From Oscheius sp. JU75 (lineage: Eukaryota > Nematoda > Chromadorea > Rhabditida > Rhabditidae): a stretch of DNA of 64,000 bases. The stretch is from the NCBI GenBank assembly GCA_037178855.1, contig JASJZC010000006.1, forward strand, positions 7,396,001 to 7,460,000. The letters are read 5' to 3'. Both the position numbers and the translations under genes were made by a program. Positions 27,718 to 41,181 of this stretch are shown here, one piece after another; the first letter of the stretch is position 1, and each line of letters starts with the position of its first letter. The notes under the pieces were generated by a model. It saw only the letters and a program-made list of their open reading frames with translations, was not told where the DNA came from and searched no databases.

Positions 27718-27933
27718 ATGTCTTCTTGGCTACTATTCTTCTTTGCATTTCGTCCTGTAGATGCAGATCCTCGTGAAACGACTTGAAAGTACTTCAACCA
27801 GACCGATTCTTGCTACTTTGTGAGTATGCCATTGACATGGACTGATAGCAGTACGGTAGCTTTTACTAATTGGCAGTCTATTGCTGGGAACAAGACTTGT
27901 GCTCAGAACTCTAAAAGAACAAGCTTTCTCTAG
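27718..27933 (+). pseudogene. C-type lectin (clec) relic
   Basis: A frame begins with a signal peptide (MSSWLLFFFAFRPVDADPRE), hits an in-frame TGA (27784-27786) where clec proteins have Trp, and goes on KYFNQTDSCYF, the start of a nematode C-type lectin domain. It then jumps to LTWTDSSTVAFTNWQ, the WxxG/NW region near the domain end, followed by CAQNSK and a stop at 27931. About 60 residues of the domain middle are missing. A nonsense codon plus an internal deletion make a dead copy; no intact lectin gene is in the window. Confidence 0.7.
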
Positions 27934-28185
27934 GATTCCGAGATTCTGCAATGGCTGACAGTTCGGTGCGGTGTCAGAATTCATAAGCATGTTTGTCAAA
28001 AGCCGGCACAGAAGCATTAGAAGGACAGAACATCGTTTTCAGACTGTTAGAAATCTGTTTCATGCTTTTTTGCTATATTATGTCTTGTCAATCGATTCCT
28101 GCAAGGCACTAATCAACATTTTCTACATAAACCATTATAAAAACGGCTGCGTTTTTTCGAAAGATGCCGTAATAAAGATACTGGG

Positions 28186-29391
28186 TCAAGCGACAATGGA
28201 GACAGTATTGTGTCGGTGATTTGTCGAGGTATAGTGTTCTTGTGATCCATTCGAGGAACTTATTCGACTCGCATTGATCTGGATACCCAAGACGATCATG
28301 ACTCGTTCTCGGAGAGATGGACAGGCTGCCAGAAGAAGCCAGGGATGGAAGACGAACATCACTTCTATACAAATCGATCTAAACAAGATCGTGTCTGAGT
28401 CCTTGCTTTGTATTACGATGCTCTGCTGGTAATCAGCTGTAGATTCTTGTCCTCGAGAGCCATTCCAATCAATGCCAAAATGGAACGAATGGCTGCTGGC
28501 AAAAACATCAGAAATGTGACGACGCCTACTCTCAACAGCATGACTTCTTGTTTCTGGAAGTTGTTTGGGTGATGTGAACAAGCGAGGTTATGTGTGAACT
28601 TGCTTTTTTGAACTCACAGACCTTGTATTGAGCTGCAAGACTCCCAGACTTTCTGGCTTGACAAGCGGCCAAAAAGTAGCAGATGACACAGACGAGAGCC
28701 GTACCCACACTCAGAATAATCTCACTGAAAGCGTCAAACTGAAACTTGTTTGTGACTTCCTCTCCCTGTTCAGTTACCTTAACAACGGATGGAGCTATGT
28801 GGAAGCTGAACAGATCGGTGGCATTGTCTACGAAGGGAGTGTACTGTTGATCGGGAGAGTACTCAATCAGACGCAGAACGATGTTTAAAATGTATCCCAA
28901 CACTGTCACAACCAAAATATTTCTGGTGCTCCAGAGCTAAAATAGATCGGTTACTAAAATTGTATGAAACATACTTTGTCGTAACTTGCCATGGATTTCA
29001 CGAAGAAGGCGCTCATTCGGTTGGCGGCGACGAGAAGATGTCCCAGATAGAGATTGTTTCGGAAGAAGACGAACCAGTAGTATTCCCATTCAACCAGGTG
29101 GTTGTCCTCTACCAACGCGTACTCGATAAGACGATATTTCCTTGGTCGATTCATAAAATTTGTCGTGAGGAACATGATCAATTCGTGGGTTCCCTATACT
29201 GGAATTCTTTAAAGGACACATAGAACTACCTGAATGAGACAGATGGTGAAGAAGGGACCCGAGAAAAGAGAGGAGGCTCTGGTTCGTTTCGCCTTGATAA
29301 TTGTGTAGAGAAGGAGAGAGTGAGTGACTGAGGAGAAGAGACTGTAGACGACCCAGAGACATTCCCAAGAAGAGATCGAGTTCCATGACAT
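28186..29391 (-). CDS. Srg-superfamily-like 7TM chemoreceptor (copy 2)
   Basis: Six exons with matching phases (29391-29230, 29193-28975, 28936-28784, 28738-28622, 28553-28417, 28378-28186) encode 326 residues with about seven hydrophobic segments. Motifs: CLWVVYSLFSSVTHSLLLY (TM1), SGPFFTICLIQG, LGHLLVAANRMSAFF (the TM3/loop ANR motif of Srg-type receptors), RNILVVTVLGYILN, KQEVMLLRVGVVTFLMF (TM6) and HPWLLLAACPSLRERV (TM7 with the P-S-x-R end). The last intron is 38 bp and removes an apparent in-frame stop. Such receptors act in chemosensory cilia through G proteins; the ligand is unknown. It is paralogous to the next upstream gene, with which it shares exon phases. Confidence 0.85.
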
Positions 29392-29528
29392 CGCTAAGCA
29401 CAGTGATATGTTTTCTCAACGCGGTCGAATAGCTTCGAATTGAGATACGGATGTCATCGAGTTGGTCACATGGAAAGTGTGACTAAACAAGAACAAGCTG
29501 TCTACTGGTTTCTAGTCTTTTAAAAAGT

Positions 29529-32286
29529 TTATTCTCTCTGCCTGGTCAAGGAAGAAACAGAAACGACGGAAACACTAATACTACTTCTACAACAGACAAG
29601 TTTCCAAAGACCTTTTCTCAAAGATGGGCATGACAATAGGAGCATGTAGGGCTGGAAGACACTCATTGCTTCCGTAGGATACGAGTTTCCTCGGCTCATC
29701 AGTTTTCTCAACTCTTCCATCTGAGGAAGATTATGATTAGCAATAAATTCTATGGCCGAACGACCAGCCGAAGGAACGACGATTAGGAAGGTCAAGAAGC
29801 CGCACCACAGCATTGTAACTTCGTGTTTCTGAAACAATTATCTTAGTCCTCGAAAGAGAGAATCAGTCTGTGACGGGAGATTACACTAGTACCGTAATCC
29901 GAAGATCCAACTTCTTGCGCGTCAATACACAGCGAGAGTCGAATGGAACAGCTGCATATAGAAGACCAAGGGAGAGAGTTGGCTCGCAGGGATTGGAGTC
30001 TCGACCATTCCCAGTTGATTCCATAACCTTTGAAAAAATTACCTTAGTCTCGATAGGCAGCTTCCAAGTTCTGGCTCTCCAAGCACTTGCAATGTAGAGA
30101 AGAGCACAGATAGTGGCGCAGCCAAAGCTCAGACTAATGTCGCAGGCTGAGTCGTACTGAAAATATAGTTCGCGATCAAGAAGAGTCGTACCACGCTGAG
30201 CCATGTGGGAAGCTGAGCTCCGAAGAGCCCGGTAGAAGGTTCAACATTTGTCTTGAAGTAAATTTCTGGTGAATAGACAACATGACGCAACAGGGCTGCA
30301 ACAAAGTAGCCAATCAGCGTTGCAATTATAATCGTTCGGCTATTCCAAACCTGAAATCAACTCATAGATCATTCAAGAGTGGAAATGAAATAGCAATTTG
30401 TTTATACGAAACTATGGCTGCCGGTCTCTGTAACTTTTCCTTCTTCATTATGATCTTCTACGGTCTTCTCTCAGTTCCGGCCTTCGTTCTCACGATAGTA
30501 GCCCTTCTAAGAAAGCCAAAGACCTTCAAGAGCACCTTCTTTCGCATCCTGATATGGTTTTGTGGCACGGTTCGTTCTCCTTTTGTTCATTTCTTCTTTG
30601 TTGTCTTTTTTTTTATCTGTGCGTAAGTTCTCCGCGTCATGTTTCTAAGTGGACCGTGAATCAAAGACAAGTCGTAAAGACGTAATTCAACTGAACTGTT
30701 CTCAAAATTCAAACGAGCGAGTTCCATACGAGAATAAAAAAGCGAGACTATTGCAGGTCGTCTTTACCTACTTGATACGGTTCCTCATCTCGAGGATTCC
30801 CTTGTTCACATGTGGTGATTGTGCCCTGGCCTCTGTTCTCAACACGACCTCTGGCTACTGGCTGACTGTCTGTGTTGCCCTCCAATGGTATTCTGGAAGC
30901 CTCCAAGCACTTCTAACTACCCTAATTAGCATTGATCGGTATATAGTTCTGACATCAGTCGACTATCCAGTCCTTGATGATCTTTGGAAGAGATACTATC
31001 ATCTAGCAGTCATAGTAGTCTTCCTGCTTCCAACACCCGTCAGCTTTGTGTTTCTCTCCGGTGGAAGTGCCTATTTTAGTTATACCAGTCAGTTTGACAG
31101 ATACGAGACTATTGTGCCTGAAATTGTAAGAAAATGTGTTCAGTTTGACTCTAAATTATTCAGAACCCGTACATAACCAACTACTGGACTATTGGATTGA
31201 GTATCGTCAGTACAATTATCAATGTGGTCTTGGATGTTACGCTGATTAGGAGATTCAAGGTTTCAATAAGAAAAGTCGACGAAGAGGGAGTTTTAGGTGA
31301 GATCGGTCTGGTCGAACTGGAGACGGAATCACGAGCTGAGGCTGTTTCTCTTTTCTTGCTGTGAAGGTTGTCTACAGGTCTTGGCTGCCCTGTCCGCTGT
31401 AAGTCAAAGAGATCGCCAAAAAAAACCAAAAGAGTCTTTAGATTGTTCAAGTCTTACTGCGCGGCTTCATTCCCGCTCTTCAGAGCTCGAGTCCTATAAT
31501 GACCAATATCTTTCTACATTCCGGCGACTTTGCCTGTACATTCAGTGCCTTCGCTCTCATTACTATGTGCCAGATTCTCAGGACAGAAATTCAGAAAATG
31601 TTCGGCTTCAGGCACCAAGTTAAACCTGTTGTTGTTAGTACAACTGTTGTATTTTCTCGCGCTCCCATCTCGTAAAATTGGCCCGATTCCACCTGTCGGT
31701 CACGTTGATTGCCGATAAACTATTCTGATCTTTAGCTACGTTCAATTAAGTCTCAATGATTATCCACCATACAAATCCTGCCAGAGTCATGGGAACGCAT
31801 ACTTGTTTTTTTTGTCAGTTATGCAACCCAGTTTGAGCCTTGTTCTAGTCTACAAAGTATCTAGAAAATCTATTTTTCCTTGGAAACAAAAAAGAAGAAA
31901 CTCACTTGATTGTAGGTCTTTATGTTCATGCAGAAGAAGGCAGTGAATCGATTGGCGGCGATCTGTATGTGTCCAAAATACAACAACATTCGCAAGAAAA
32001 TGTACCAGTACCATTCCCACTCGTAGATGAGGCTATCATCGACCAGTTCGTAGTATATGAGCCTGTATTTCCTCCCTCGATTCAAGACGTTGATAGTCAA
32101 AAAGATGAGGCATTCGTGGAAGCCCTGGACGAGCACTATCGTGAAGAAAGGACCTTTGAAGAAACAATCCGACTTTCGCCATTTGGCTTGAAAAATGATG
32201 TAGAGGGTCAGTACGTGTAGAATAAAAGAGAAGATGCCGAAGCCAATCCAGATATATTCGTAGACAGAGATCAGTTCCCAGGACAT
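29529..32286 (-). CDS. Srg-superfamily-like 7TM chemoreceptor (copy 1) with a host intron
   Basis: Exons 32286-31906, 30350-30192, 30156-30043 and 29828-29529 join in frame to 317 residues. TM1 YIWIGFGIFSFILHVLTLY, FFKGPFFTIVLVQGFHE, FGHIQIAANRFTAFF, WNSRTIIIATLIGYFVAALL, SLSFGCATICALLYIASAW, HEVTMLWCGFLTFLIVV and FQPYMLLLSCPSLRKGL align block by block with copy 2, so the two are tandem duplicates about 137 bp apart. The first intron is 1,555 bp (30351-31905) and contains a complete, opposite-strand receptor gene. Elsewhere the introns are 35-214 bp. Confidence 0.87.
30414..31675 (+). CDS. 7TM chemoreceptor nested in another receptor's intron
   Basis: Five exons (30414-30569, 30757-31125, 31164-31259, 31297-31398, 31442-31675) total 957 bp, 318 residues, all borders GT-AG and in phase. 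Segments: MAAGLCNFSFFIMIFYGLLS (TM1), STFFRILIWFCGT, LQALLTTLISIDRYIVLTS (the DRY-like end of TM3), YYHLAVIVVFLLPTPVSFVF, YWTIGLSIVSTIINVVLDV, NHELRLFLFSCCEGCLQVL and DFACTFSAFALITMCQILR (TM7). TM3 DRY and the overall spacing resemble Srv/Srg receptors, but it is only distantly similar to its hosts, so nesting did not arise by local duplication. It lies wholly inside the first intron of the minus-strand copy 1. Confidence 0.85.
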
Positions 32287-33114
32287 TTCGTGAGAAGTGA
32301 ACTAAAGTTGTTTCGGCCAGGAAATTAATTAATCAGCTTGGAAAAGGAGAGAGAGAACGGGTGCTGTTCTTGGGCTGCTAATGAGCTCAGTTGACAGGGG
32401 AAAGCATAACTAGAGTATTGTGATGGATTCGGGCTAAAAAGTGCTCGGGTTCAAATATCTAGAGCATCTTTTTGAGCAGAGAAGAAACGAAATGATGACG
32501 GGATGCGAATCGTATGAATTTGCAGCAAGATCGAGTAGGGATTTCTGAATATTTGAAAAGGGTGGAAGCCTTGCATTCTTACCAAACATTTTGCCTGTCT
32601 TTCATTTTGTTTGCTATGCACCCTGCTTGTTCTAAACGTTTTAGAACAAGGACGACTTTCCAAACTCCTCTTTTTTTATAACAGTAACAAAATGAGAAAA
32701 GTTGTACTGCCAAACTAGAAAAACAAGAACATTCCCTTGTTTTTTCTTCGAGACAGAGATATTTAAGCTGGTGGTTGTACAGAGTAAGATGCTACGGAGA
32801 TTCTTCGGAGTCACGATGCTCAATAGACAAACAAAAGCCTGGTTGATCGAAAAGGCTAAAACTATACATGTTCGAGAAAGTTGCGCAAGAAACAAATGGA
32901 AAAATGGTTAACGAAAACACGTGGAGTAAAATAGTGACAGAAGGAGACCATGGAGAGCAGTGTGACCTACAGGACGTCCGAAACCGCGATGGATTTACAA
33001 AGGAGACAGATGGGAACGATCACCCTTATTGGCAAGACAGATATGAGCTTCTCCTTGCTATAAAACGACTTTCCAAATTCCTCCTTTTTATAACCGTAAC
33101 AAAATGGGAAGAAA
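32287..33114. other. Intergenic repeat-bearing stretch
   Basis: No gene seen. A tract near 32651-32700 (GACTTTCCAAACTCCTC then TTTATAACAGTAACAAAATG) recurs at about 33066-33106 with few changes, directly before the TRMT2A stop codon. A further segment, 32701-32920, has a second copy near 58.6 kb (see repeats). Confidence 0.6.
32701..32920 (+). repeat. Dispersed repeat, copy A
   Basis: About 200 bp similar to 58541-58735, same orientation. Best-kept parts are GAAAAACAAGAACATT, TGGTGGTTGTACAGAG, GGAGTCACGMTG and ATACATGTTCGAGAAAGTTG. Copy B lacks about 30 bp present here. No target duplication or terminal repeat was found; translated remnants (AWLI...IHVRESCARNKW) are shared but too short to name a protein. 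Confidence 0.75.
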
Positions 33115-35900
33115 TCAACGAACAAGAGTGACAACCCACTCAAAATGCGCAGTCTGAGGGAACATGTCGACTGGCTGAATAGAGTCGAGTTTGAACGGCT
33201 CACCACAGAACTTCTTGGACTCGGGACGACACAGATCGACAATATTCTTCATGGCGGCCGAAGGATCGCACGAGACGAAGATCAATCTTCTCATTTTCGA
33301 GATTTCACGACATCCGAGAATGACTTTTTCGTGCATTCCAGCTCTTGGCGGATCCAGAACTCCAATCACACAGGAATCGTTGAGCGAGACGTTTGCTGGG
33401 AGATAGTACTTCAGACTGCGGAAGACTTCTTCGGCTTTGCCGGCAATATACCTCAAATTTAAAAGTTTTTAGGCAGAAATTCGAGTAAACTAACTTTGTA
33501 TTGCGTATTCCGTTGTCCTTGGCGTTCTGTTTCGCATCCTCAACAGCCGACGCGATCATTTCCACGCCCACGCAGCAAAGATCGTTTCCTGGGCCATATT
33601 TTTTCATCAAGCATTGTCCGATGGTTCCGGTTCCACAACAGATATCCAGTAGGATCGTTGAAGAGCTCTCGTCCGCGGTTTTGAGCCTTTTGGCGACTGG
33701 TTCCTCTCCATCCTCACTGACATGAACTGTAGCTGAGGCAGTTTCAGAAAATCCGCAAGCTTCTCCTAAAAGAACGAGGTGAAATATCAGACTAGAGTCC
33801 TATTGAAGCAGGTAACATTGCTCAATCTGTTGAGTGATCTGGCTGTAACAGGTTAATAGCAAAACTGACGCAAAAGGGAAAACGAGTTGCTCTGCTCAGC
33901 AATAATTTTGCAGCTAGTCACACTTACGCTCTTTCACAACTTCTTATATGTGTGAACAAACCCTTATGCACATGCCAACATTCTATTGTTTTCTGTACAA
34001 TAGGGGGATCGACGAACAATAAAATTTTAGAGTTACTCATATGATTAAGAGCCGTGTTGCCTGTTTGATAAACTATTCAAAACGTACCGATAGTTGTATA
34101 AAGAACAGTTGCCGCCTGACTGTTTGTCTGAAAGAAGGCGGAAGGAGAGACACGAAAACGGCAGTCGAGGACTGTCTCATAGATGTACGGGGTTCCTAAG
34201 ATTATTCCTCGAGAAAATGAAGAAAACTGACCAGCGACGTGTTCGTAAGGTACGGAATCACTGGCATTAGCCAGAGAATGCCAGTAGATCGAGGTAACAC
34301 GAAATCCTCGCTCTTCGAATGTCGTCAGGTTGACAAACTGCTCCGAGACTTCCTTTTTCATCCTTCTCTCTTCCTCCGGGTTAACGAAAGGGAATACCGT
34401 GACAATGAGCATCACGTCGCCGCTGAACTCGCGAATCGTCAGCATTTTCCAGACTCCAACTCGGGTAAATTCGTCAAATGGATCCAGTCCTAAATGGCTT
34501 CGTCTGAAGAAAAGTAAAAAAATACCTGTGGAAATGACGAATTTCTGGAATTCCGAGACGATTGTCTTGCAGTGACTCGTCACGTTGTCCACATCGCCGA
34601 GAGGGATTACGTAATGCTGGTTCTTGGAAAAGCGTCCTCCTACGAAGCCGACACAAACCTGAAAACGGACTTTTACTAAGAAAAGAAAAACTTTTAGATC
34701 GGAAACTTGCCAACTAATGTCGGCAATATTTTCATGGCTGATAGACAAGAAATTCATAGAAAAATCGGTGAAATCCGCTGCCAAAGGTTAAAGAACTGGC
34801 AGGACGGGTCCCGCGAGAAAAAATTCTACAGTATGCCGCCAGTCAATCCAGGGCATGTTACGCCCATGCAAAAGGCATCGACAATTTTTCTCGCGCCAAA
34901 TATCTATTTCGAGGGCGAGAATTAAAAATTAGTTCTCGTGCCCGGTTTGAAAAAGAGGCGACGCGCATAACACGCCGTGAACCATGTTCTTGAACAGACT
35001 CGCTACTTGCCAAAGAAGCGTTTTTGGGTGAAACATAAAAAGGACTCAACTTCCAGAAATGTGATTCAGGACGTTTTTTTTACTTTATAAAACTGTGACA
35101 AAAATGAACAAACCTCGCCATCCAGCGTTTTTCCAATGGTGAACTCGCACTTGTTGCGATATTGACGTATTTTGGGAGACGGTTTGATCTGAACAAACAG
35201 TAAACAGAAACAAGTAAGGGTTCTCACTGTTTTCAACACATCTGCAGCTTTCGTTCCCTTCGGAATGTTGACCTGAGCCTTTGACATCTGTTGAAGAAGT
35301 CGATCTGCTAGCCTAAAAATAGAAATGTTTAAGAACAGACAAATAAAAGATTACTTTGAGCAATCCTTGTCCTTCCTGCGCAGCTGCTCGTCGTAGGGGA
35401 CATCGGCCAGCGGTGTGACGCTTTCTTTAGCGGTTTTTGAGACTATCGGCTGTTCTTCGCCTTCCTAAAACATTACAATAACTCAAAAGTTCAGGAAGAT
35501 ACTTACCGGCTTGGGCTGGAATCTCTTCACTTCAGTGAGGGCTAATTTTGCAGCTAGGACCGTCTTCTTCACCTCCAGTCCATTCAGAATCTGGAAACGT
35601 CTTATTTGACAGAATAAATGGAAGAAAAACTTACTTTCAAAGCTAGTTGGGCATCTTCTGGCGTCTCGAATGAAATGTAGGCGTCTTGCTGCATTTGTCT
35701 GACTTTCTTGGCTTTTACAGCACCCAGATGTCTAAAAACGAATCATGACAGGAACAAAAAAGGACTTATTTATCCAGCAATTTTTTAAACTGCTTGAATC
35801 CAATATGGAATGGAAGATTCTGCACGTGGACTCGATCCAGATCGATTCCGGCATTCTCGACAGTGTTCTCCGTCAGTTCAACAGCCGGTTCCGCCGACAT
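33115..35900 (-). CDS. TRMT2A: tRNA (uracil-5-)-methyltransferase, TRMT2A type
   Basis: Makes 5-methyluridine at position 54 of cytosolic tRNA using S-adenosylmethionine. An N-terminal RRM (VHVQNLPFHIGFKQFKKLL ... AYISFETPEDAQLAL) is followed by KIRQYRNKCEFTIGKT and VCVGFVGGRFSKNQHYV, the RumA/TrmA core, then SPSAFFQTNSQAA, ILLDICCGTGTIGQCL (SAM-binding motif I), GVEMIASAVEDAKQNA, VIGVLDPPRAGMHEKV, and the catalytic-Cys region LIFVSCDPSAA. It ends VDMFPQTAHFEWVVTLV. Start ATG 35898-35900 abuts a GGATTAG acceptor, implying trans-splicing. About ten exons. A repeat tract begins at the stop codon. Confidence 0.95.
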
Positions 35901-36271
35901 CTAATCCGAAAATCAGCTTCCAACTGAAAAACGGCTTCGAAAGAGGGGCTGCGTACTGTTCTCGATCAAACGGCATGTCAAAAAAGATGGTATCAGATCA
36001 GGCGAACAAACAGAAAGAACATGGGAGTACTATTAGAGAACAATTGTAAAGTGGTCTGCTACAGAAGCAGCAAAAGTCGGCTAGGTTCCGCACAAAACAG
36101 AACGAGTTAGAAATTTTAAAATGCCGTTCATCAGGCCTCATTTTGAGCCACGAATTTAGAAAAGTTCTTAAAACTGTACCCAATTCTCGCCTTTTTGCTT
36201 CAAAAATCTTCAAATATTTATAAGAACCCGTAAAAGTACACAGATCTAAACCGTATGACTAGCCGCTTGGA
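35901..36271. other. Intergenic, no gene seen
   Basis: Lies between TRMT2A start and the esterase stop, both on the minus strand. AT-rich; nothing recognised. Confidence 0.5.
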
Positions 36272-38412
<2,141 letters not shown>

Positions 38413-39366
38413 CTAAAATGAAAAGGTTCGGGTCGCGAAAGAGAAAGTGAGAGCACATAATCCGGCAATTATGGCATACATCCGTGTGGCAAATATGAAC
38501 AAGTTCAGAAGCTGCGCGACGGGTCGGGATTAGAGACTGAAGGAACCCTCAGTTGTACATAATTCAACGTGAGAGGGATTTCCAGAACGGGTGACACAAA
38601 AGATGGCAATTGTCCGGAGCACGGCTGCCAGCTGTCAAATTGCTCGAAATTGGCCTCTCTCCCTTGATTCCATTGCAATTCGACATTTCACTTTCGCAGA
38701 AAAGTCATACAAATTGACGTCATGGAGTAAAATGTCACACTGGTTTCAACATGTGTTGTGTTTACACAGGGAGAGGGACAAGGTCGTCAGCTAATAGGAC
38801 AGAGTACCACATTAACATTTGGACATGATGTCATAAACAGAAAATGTCGGGACGTTTGCATACTTTTTAAAGGATGATTAACCCTAAGCGTAACCTGACT
38901 AACGGCATTCGACCGCCACAACACAAGACTCTGGACATGACTCGCCTTCGTGGAAGTATCCTCTTGTGAGCCTGTCGACTTATAAAACCATTTCATAGCT
39001 AGTATCCTGAAAGATGTACTGGCTCTCTGGGAGAGAAAGTCATTGTTCAAATGTGTTAGAGGGAAAGGTTAAAATCAAAAGGGTTATCAAAGGTGGAACA
39101 AGTAAATAATCAAGAGACTGTCTGTCTGTTCTACTGATACTGAAAATGTCGTCAGAACAGATCAAAAACTTCCAGAGCTAGTCATAGGCGCAGATTAAAG
39201 GTGGGTATTACAATTAGGAGAGACAACAGGTTCAAGGATTTAGACAATAGAATGAGAGTCACAAAGAAAAGAAAACTGGAAAAACCGTTCAGGAACTCTC
39301 GTCGAGAGTTAGTGGGAAGCGGACAACAAAAAGTTACTGTGGAGAACAGTATGACTCATTAGAGGA
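38413..39366. other. Intergenic, no gene seen
   Basis: Esterase promoter followed by sequence with only short frames; leads up to the foldback element. Confidence 0.5.
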
Positions 39367-39798
39367 ACGGTGGGGTATGGGTGTCCCGGGGCACGACTTT
39401 TGTAGTTGGGTCCCTCAACGAACTGCCCTGAAAATCAATCATTCGCATTTTTCGGTGCTTTAAACACATTTCCATAACTTCTAAGTATGTTTAATCGACT
39501 CAGCGTCAAAACCTACCCCATAAACGTCTACTTCAACGTCAAAAATAAATTAAGAAAATGTAGAAAATAAGGGAAAAGGGAGAAAAACGGCGTTTCCTCA
39601 ATTTTCTTCATTATTCTCGTCATTTTCGACGTCGAAATAAGTTTTTCTGAGGCTTGACGTCGATTAAATGCGCTTAGAAGTCATGAAAATGTGTAAAGCA
39701 CCAAAAAATCCGAAAGATTGACTTTCAGGGAAGTTCGTCGCGGGACCCAATTACAAAAGTCGTACTCGGGGTCGCCCATACACTCGCAATGTCACCGT
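39367..39798. mobile_element. Foldback/MITE-like element, about 432 bp
   Basis: Two arms of about 180 bp are imperfect reverse complements. The left runs ACGGTG..GTATGGGTGTCCCGGGG..ACGACTTTTGTAGTTGGGTCCC..CCCTGAAAATCAATC; the right, read in reverse, runs ACGGTG..GTATGGGCGACCCCGAG..ACGACTTTTGTAATTGGGTCCC..CCCTGAAAGTCAATC. The arms diverge by roughly 15-25% and meet in an AT-rich centre near 39570-39620. There is no open frame, so it is a non-autonomous DNA element or foldback repeat. No clear target duplication was found. Confidence 0.8.
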
Positions 39799-40618
39799 CC
39801 CTTTAAACTGAATTGGTTTGCGGAACACAGGTGCACACTGAACACCAGTTCGACAGGAAAAATAACCTGAAGGAATCTATGATAAGAGCCGGAAAGGTCT
39901 GAATCATTCAAACTGTTTGCACAGTTCGAAAACGAGACGATTGTGCCCAGTGTTTGGAACAAGCTTATCCGAGGCAACGAGCAAAATGAGGTTAAGTTTC
40001 AGGGGCTATCAACAGCGTATTTTGAACGGTCAAAATAAGTTGTTTTTTGGAGGGTTGATAAGTACAGAGTATGCACAAACATTGACTCATGGTGAGGAGG
40101 AAGAAAAGAGGACCTCCGGACAGCGGCGAGGCTATAACAACGATGCAAATTGAATGAGGCGCTCTTCATTCCTTTTCTGTGAGCAAATTTATACTCTTTG
40201 TCGGAAGGAAAAGGTGAGATTATTGATGTGAAAAGAGAGCTCAGTTTCCCCGCAACAGCTGACCAAACAGAACAACAGATGGAAAGGAGGAGGAGAGTAT
40301 CAAAAAGACTGGCTACTGATCCTGCTAAAAAAAACTGTTTTCTCACGGTCATAAACGAGGGAAATACAGCCGAAAAACTTTATTAGGTTTGTTTCGAGGA
40401 AAAACTTAACTCTCCGTTTCAATGAGAGAGAAGCATGAAGTGGAAAGGTTCGGAAACATGAGCATTAATAGATTGAAACACACTGGTTGGTCGTTTCGTG
40501 TGAACTCGCCGCGGTTTTTCATAAATTAACATGGGATTACCGAGTGGCCATGCTGAATGCAACTTTGCGGAAGCAAAAAGTGACTGAAGATGTCTCGGCG
40601 CTAAGACCGGAAGATGGA
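39799..40618. other. Non-coding stretch with one weak frame
   Basis: A minus-strand frame of 117 codons (40352-39999) has a hydrophobic segment (LFDTLLLLSICCSVW) but no signs of splicing, start context or family. Otherwise nothing seen. Confidence 0.4.
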
Positions 40619-41181
40619 TCAATGTTCCCGCGGCAAAGAGCTGGGATTACTCTTAGCAATTGCAGCCGCATAATTGAGGAGAGAAGATGAGGGTATAGGG
40701 CCTGTAAAGTGAATGGATCGAACAACCAAGTTATAATGTGTGCTGCAGTTTGATCCAGTTATGGTCCATTTTTGTTGCTGCAAACACAAGACCAGTGCTA
40801 AATGCCATCCTACTTTTAAAATTCTGGTAGACAATCCAGAAAAGATATGTCTGATTGCGTAATCGGAAAGCGCTGAAATGTAGTTGTGACATAAGGCTGA
40901 AGTCGTAATTCGACTTTGCCAACGGGCGATTATGAGATTCACGCCGTCTAAGACAGTCCATGGTTCCTTAATTCCGTTGAACCCTTTTTCATTTTTTTGG
41001 CTGCTCTGGTAGACAGCAGTTAGTGCAAAGTCATCGAAGCTTATTCTGCCGACAAGACCATTCAATTTGTATGCAATGGTGGATTTCAAGGATTCACTCT
41101 ACAGACTCTAGCCGTACGTACTTTGAGAAGAAGAGCGACTGATCAGAATTGCTGAGTACTTACCACGAACATCTGATCCAT
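40619..41181 (-). CDS. Hypothetical protein, about 166 residues
   Basis: Exon 1 (41181-41164, MDQMFV) joins over a 65-bp intron with a good donor (GTG|GTAAGT) and CTGTAG acceptor to a long frame (41098-40619) reading SESLKSTIAYKLNGLVGRI, FDDFALTAVYQSSQKN, and ending SSLLNYAAAIAKSNPSSLPREH. One moderately hydrophobic stretch (KVGWHLALVLCL). No family recognised. It lies in a gene-poor, repeat-bearing stretch and may not be real, or may contain a missed intron. Confidence 0.35.

Noticed and set aside
28400-28420. In-frame stop in chemoreceptor copy 2, taken at first as a pseudogene
   Set aside because: A 38-bp GT-AG intron (28379-28416) removes it and restores TM7 in the same frame.
39999-40352. 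117-codon minus frame with a hydrophobic segment
   Set aside because: No start context, splice pattern or family; lies in a repeat-bearing gene-poor stretch.
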